DNA from: Foetidibacter luteolus
Lineage (GTDB): Bacteria; Bacteroidota; Bacteroidia; Chitinophagales; Chitinophagaceae
Reading direction: 5' to 3'
Length of the DNA stretch: 58,315 nt
NCBI RefSeq assembly: GCF_009650435.1
Contig: NZ_VVIP01000069.1
Coordinates: 1 to 58,315 of the forward strand
Part shown: positions 58,240 through 58,315 of the stretch, piece by piece
Position numbering within the stretch: position 1 is the first letter of the stretch
Layout: each line of letters opens with the position of its first letter
Position numbers and translations under genes: made by a program
Notes under the pieces: generated by a model
Databases searched by the model: none
What the model saw: the letters and a program-made list of their open reading frames with translations, nothing else
Told to the model about the DNA's origin: nothing

Positions 58240-58315
58240 GTCTTCGCTTTGCGTGAGGGATTGAAGCGGATACCCCGGTGAGGCCATCGCAGCCTTGCCT
58301 TGTGCCGGAGTATGA
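58240..58315 (-). repeat. ~110 bp dispersed repeat, copy E, cut by window end
   Basis: CTTTGCGTGAGGGATTGAAG, CGGATACCCCGGTGAGGCC, ATCGCAGCCTTGCCTTGTGC, CGGAGTATGA, matching the first 75 bases of copy B (8045-8157). Continues past the window. Confidence 0.7.

Noticed and set aside
57907..58287. 126-codon minus-strand frame with internal protein repeats
   Set aside because: It only reads through the 78-79 bp tandem DNA repeat and changes frame between units; no start signal or family features.

Overview
The window looks like a chromosomal segment of a Bacteroidota species, most likely of the Chitinophagaceae type (inferred from gene content, no database search). Pointers are a SusC/SusD pair, two secreted proteins with C-terminal type IX secretion sorting domains, a geranylgeranylglyceryl-phosphate-synthase-like gene, LytTR and NarL two-component systems with 7TMR-free kinases, and TAnnTTTG-type promoter boxes, several lying only 4-5 nt ahead of the start codon. 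No rRNA, tRNA, CRISPR array, integrase or transposase gene was seen.

Layout. 0.4-8 kb: holA, GGGPS-like synthase, L,D-transpeptidase, MATE exporter, free-Met-sulfoxide reductase plus YjjG phosphatase, and an SDR gene bracketed by inverted repeats. 8.2-15.3 kb: LytTR response regulator and its LytS-like kinase, pheS, a bleomycin-hydrolase-type C1 peptidase, RluE-like pseudouridine synthase behind a leader hairpin, and a stand-alone LpxD. 15.3-19.3 kb: a palindrome-rich noncoding block, a P2-type cation ATPase and a CYTH protein. 19.5-29.5 kb: two large secreted repeat proteins (ELWxxDGT repeats; PKD repeats), a coiled-coil/barrel protein, and an AT-rich four-gene unit (unknown small protein, membrane protein, NarL-type kinase, regulator). 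29.6-35.1 kb: MlaF-like ATPase, lysA, a PIN toxin module, scpB, a frameshifted four-helix-bundle gene and an isolated atpG. 35.9-43.2 kb: GH43 glycosidase plus sodium/solute symporter, rlmB, a B12-binding radical SAM gene followed by two membrane-protein genes, and a DHFR-family gene. 43.4-47.5 kb: a nitrate/sulfonate-type ABC importer with a DUF3179 gene. 47.7-49.5 kb: a two-gene restriction-modification system with a NotI-family endonuclease and a D12-class adenine methylase. 49.8-57.8 kb: a minus-strand array with three tandem AhpD/carboxymuconolactone-decarboxylase-like genes, a core-MetE-like methyltransferase, SusC, SusD and an unusual NQxxIxx heptad-repeat coiled coil. The window ends in a 78-79 bp tandem repeat.

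The noncoding space is unusually structured. At least four families of dispersed repeats fill most gaps longer than 200 bp: a ~110 bp element often followed by degenerate GTTACCGG- and TTGAACA-type short repeats; a ~60-140 bp element with the core TTGCGTCGCACTCTTGTAC or TTGTGTCACTCACTTGTAC; an inverted repeat built on CTTCGACAGGCTCA; and a CTCCGCCCGGAG element. One lies inside the ABC importer operon and others separate genes of the SusC/D cluster. The most promising candidates for an undescribed system are the SusCD/MetE-like/three-AhpD-like cluster, the NotI-like/adenine-methylase R-M pair, and the small-protein/membrane-protein/kinase/regulator unit.
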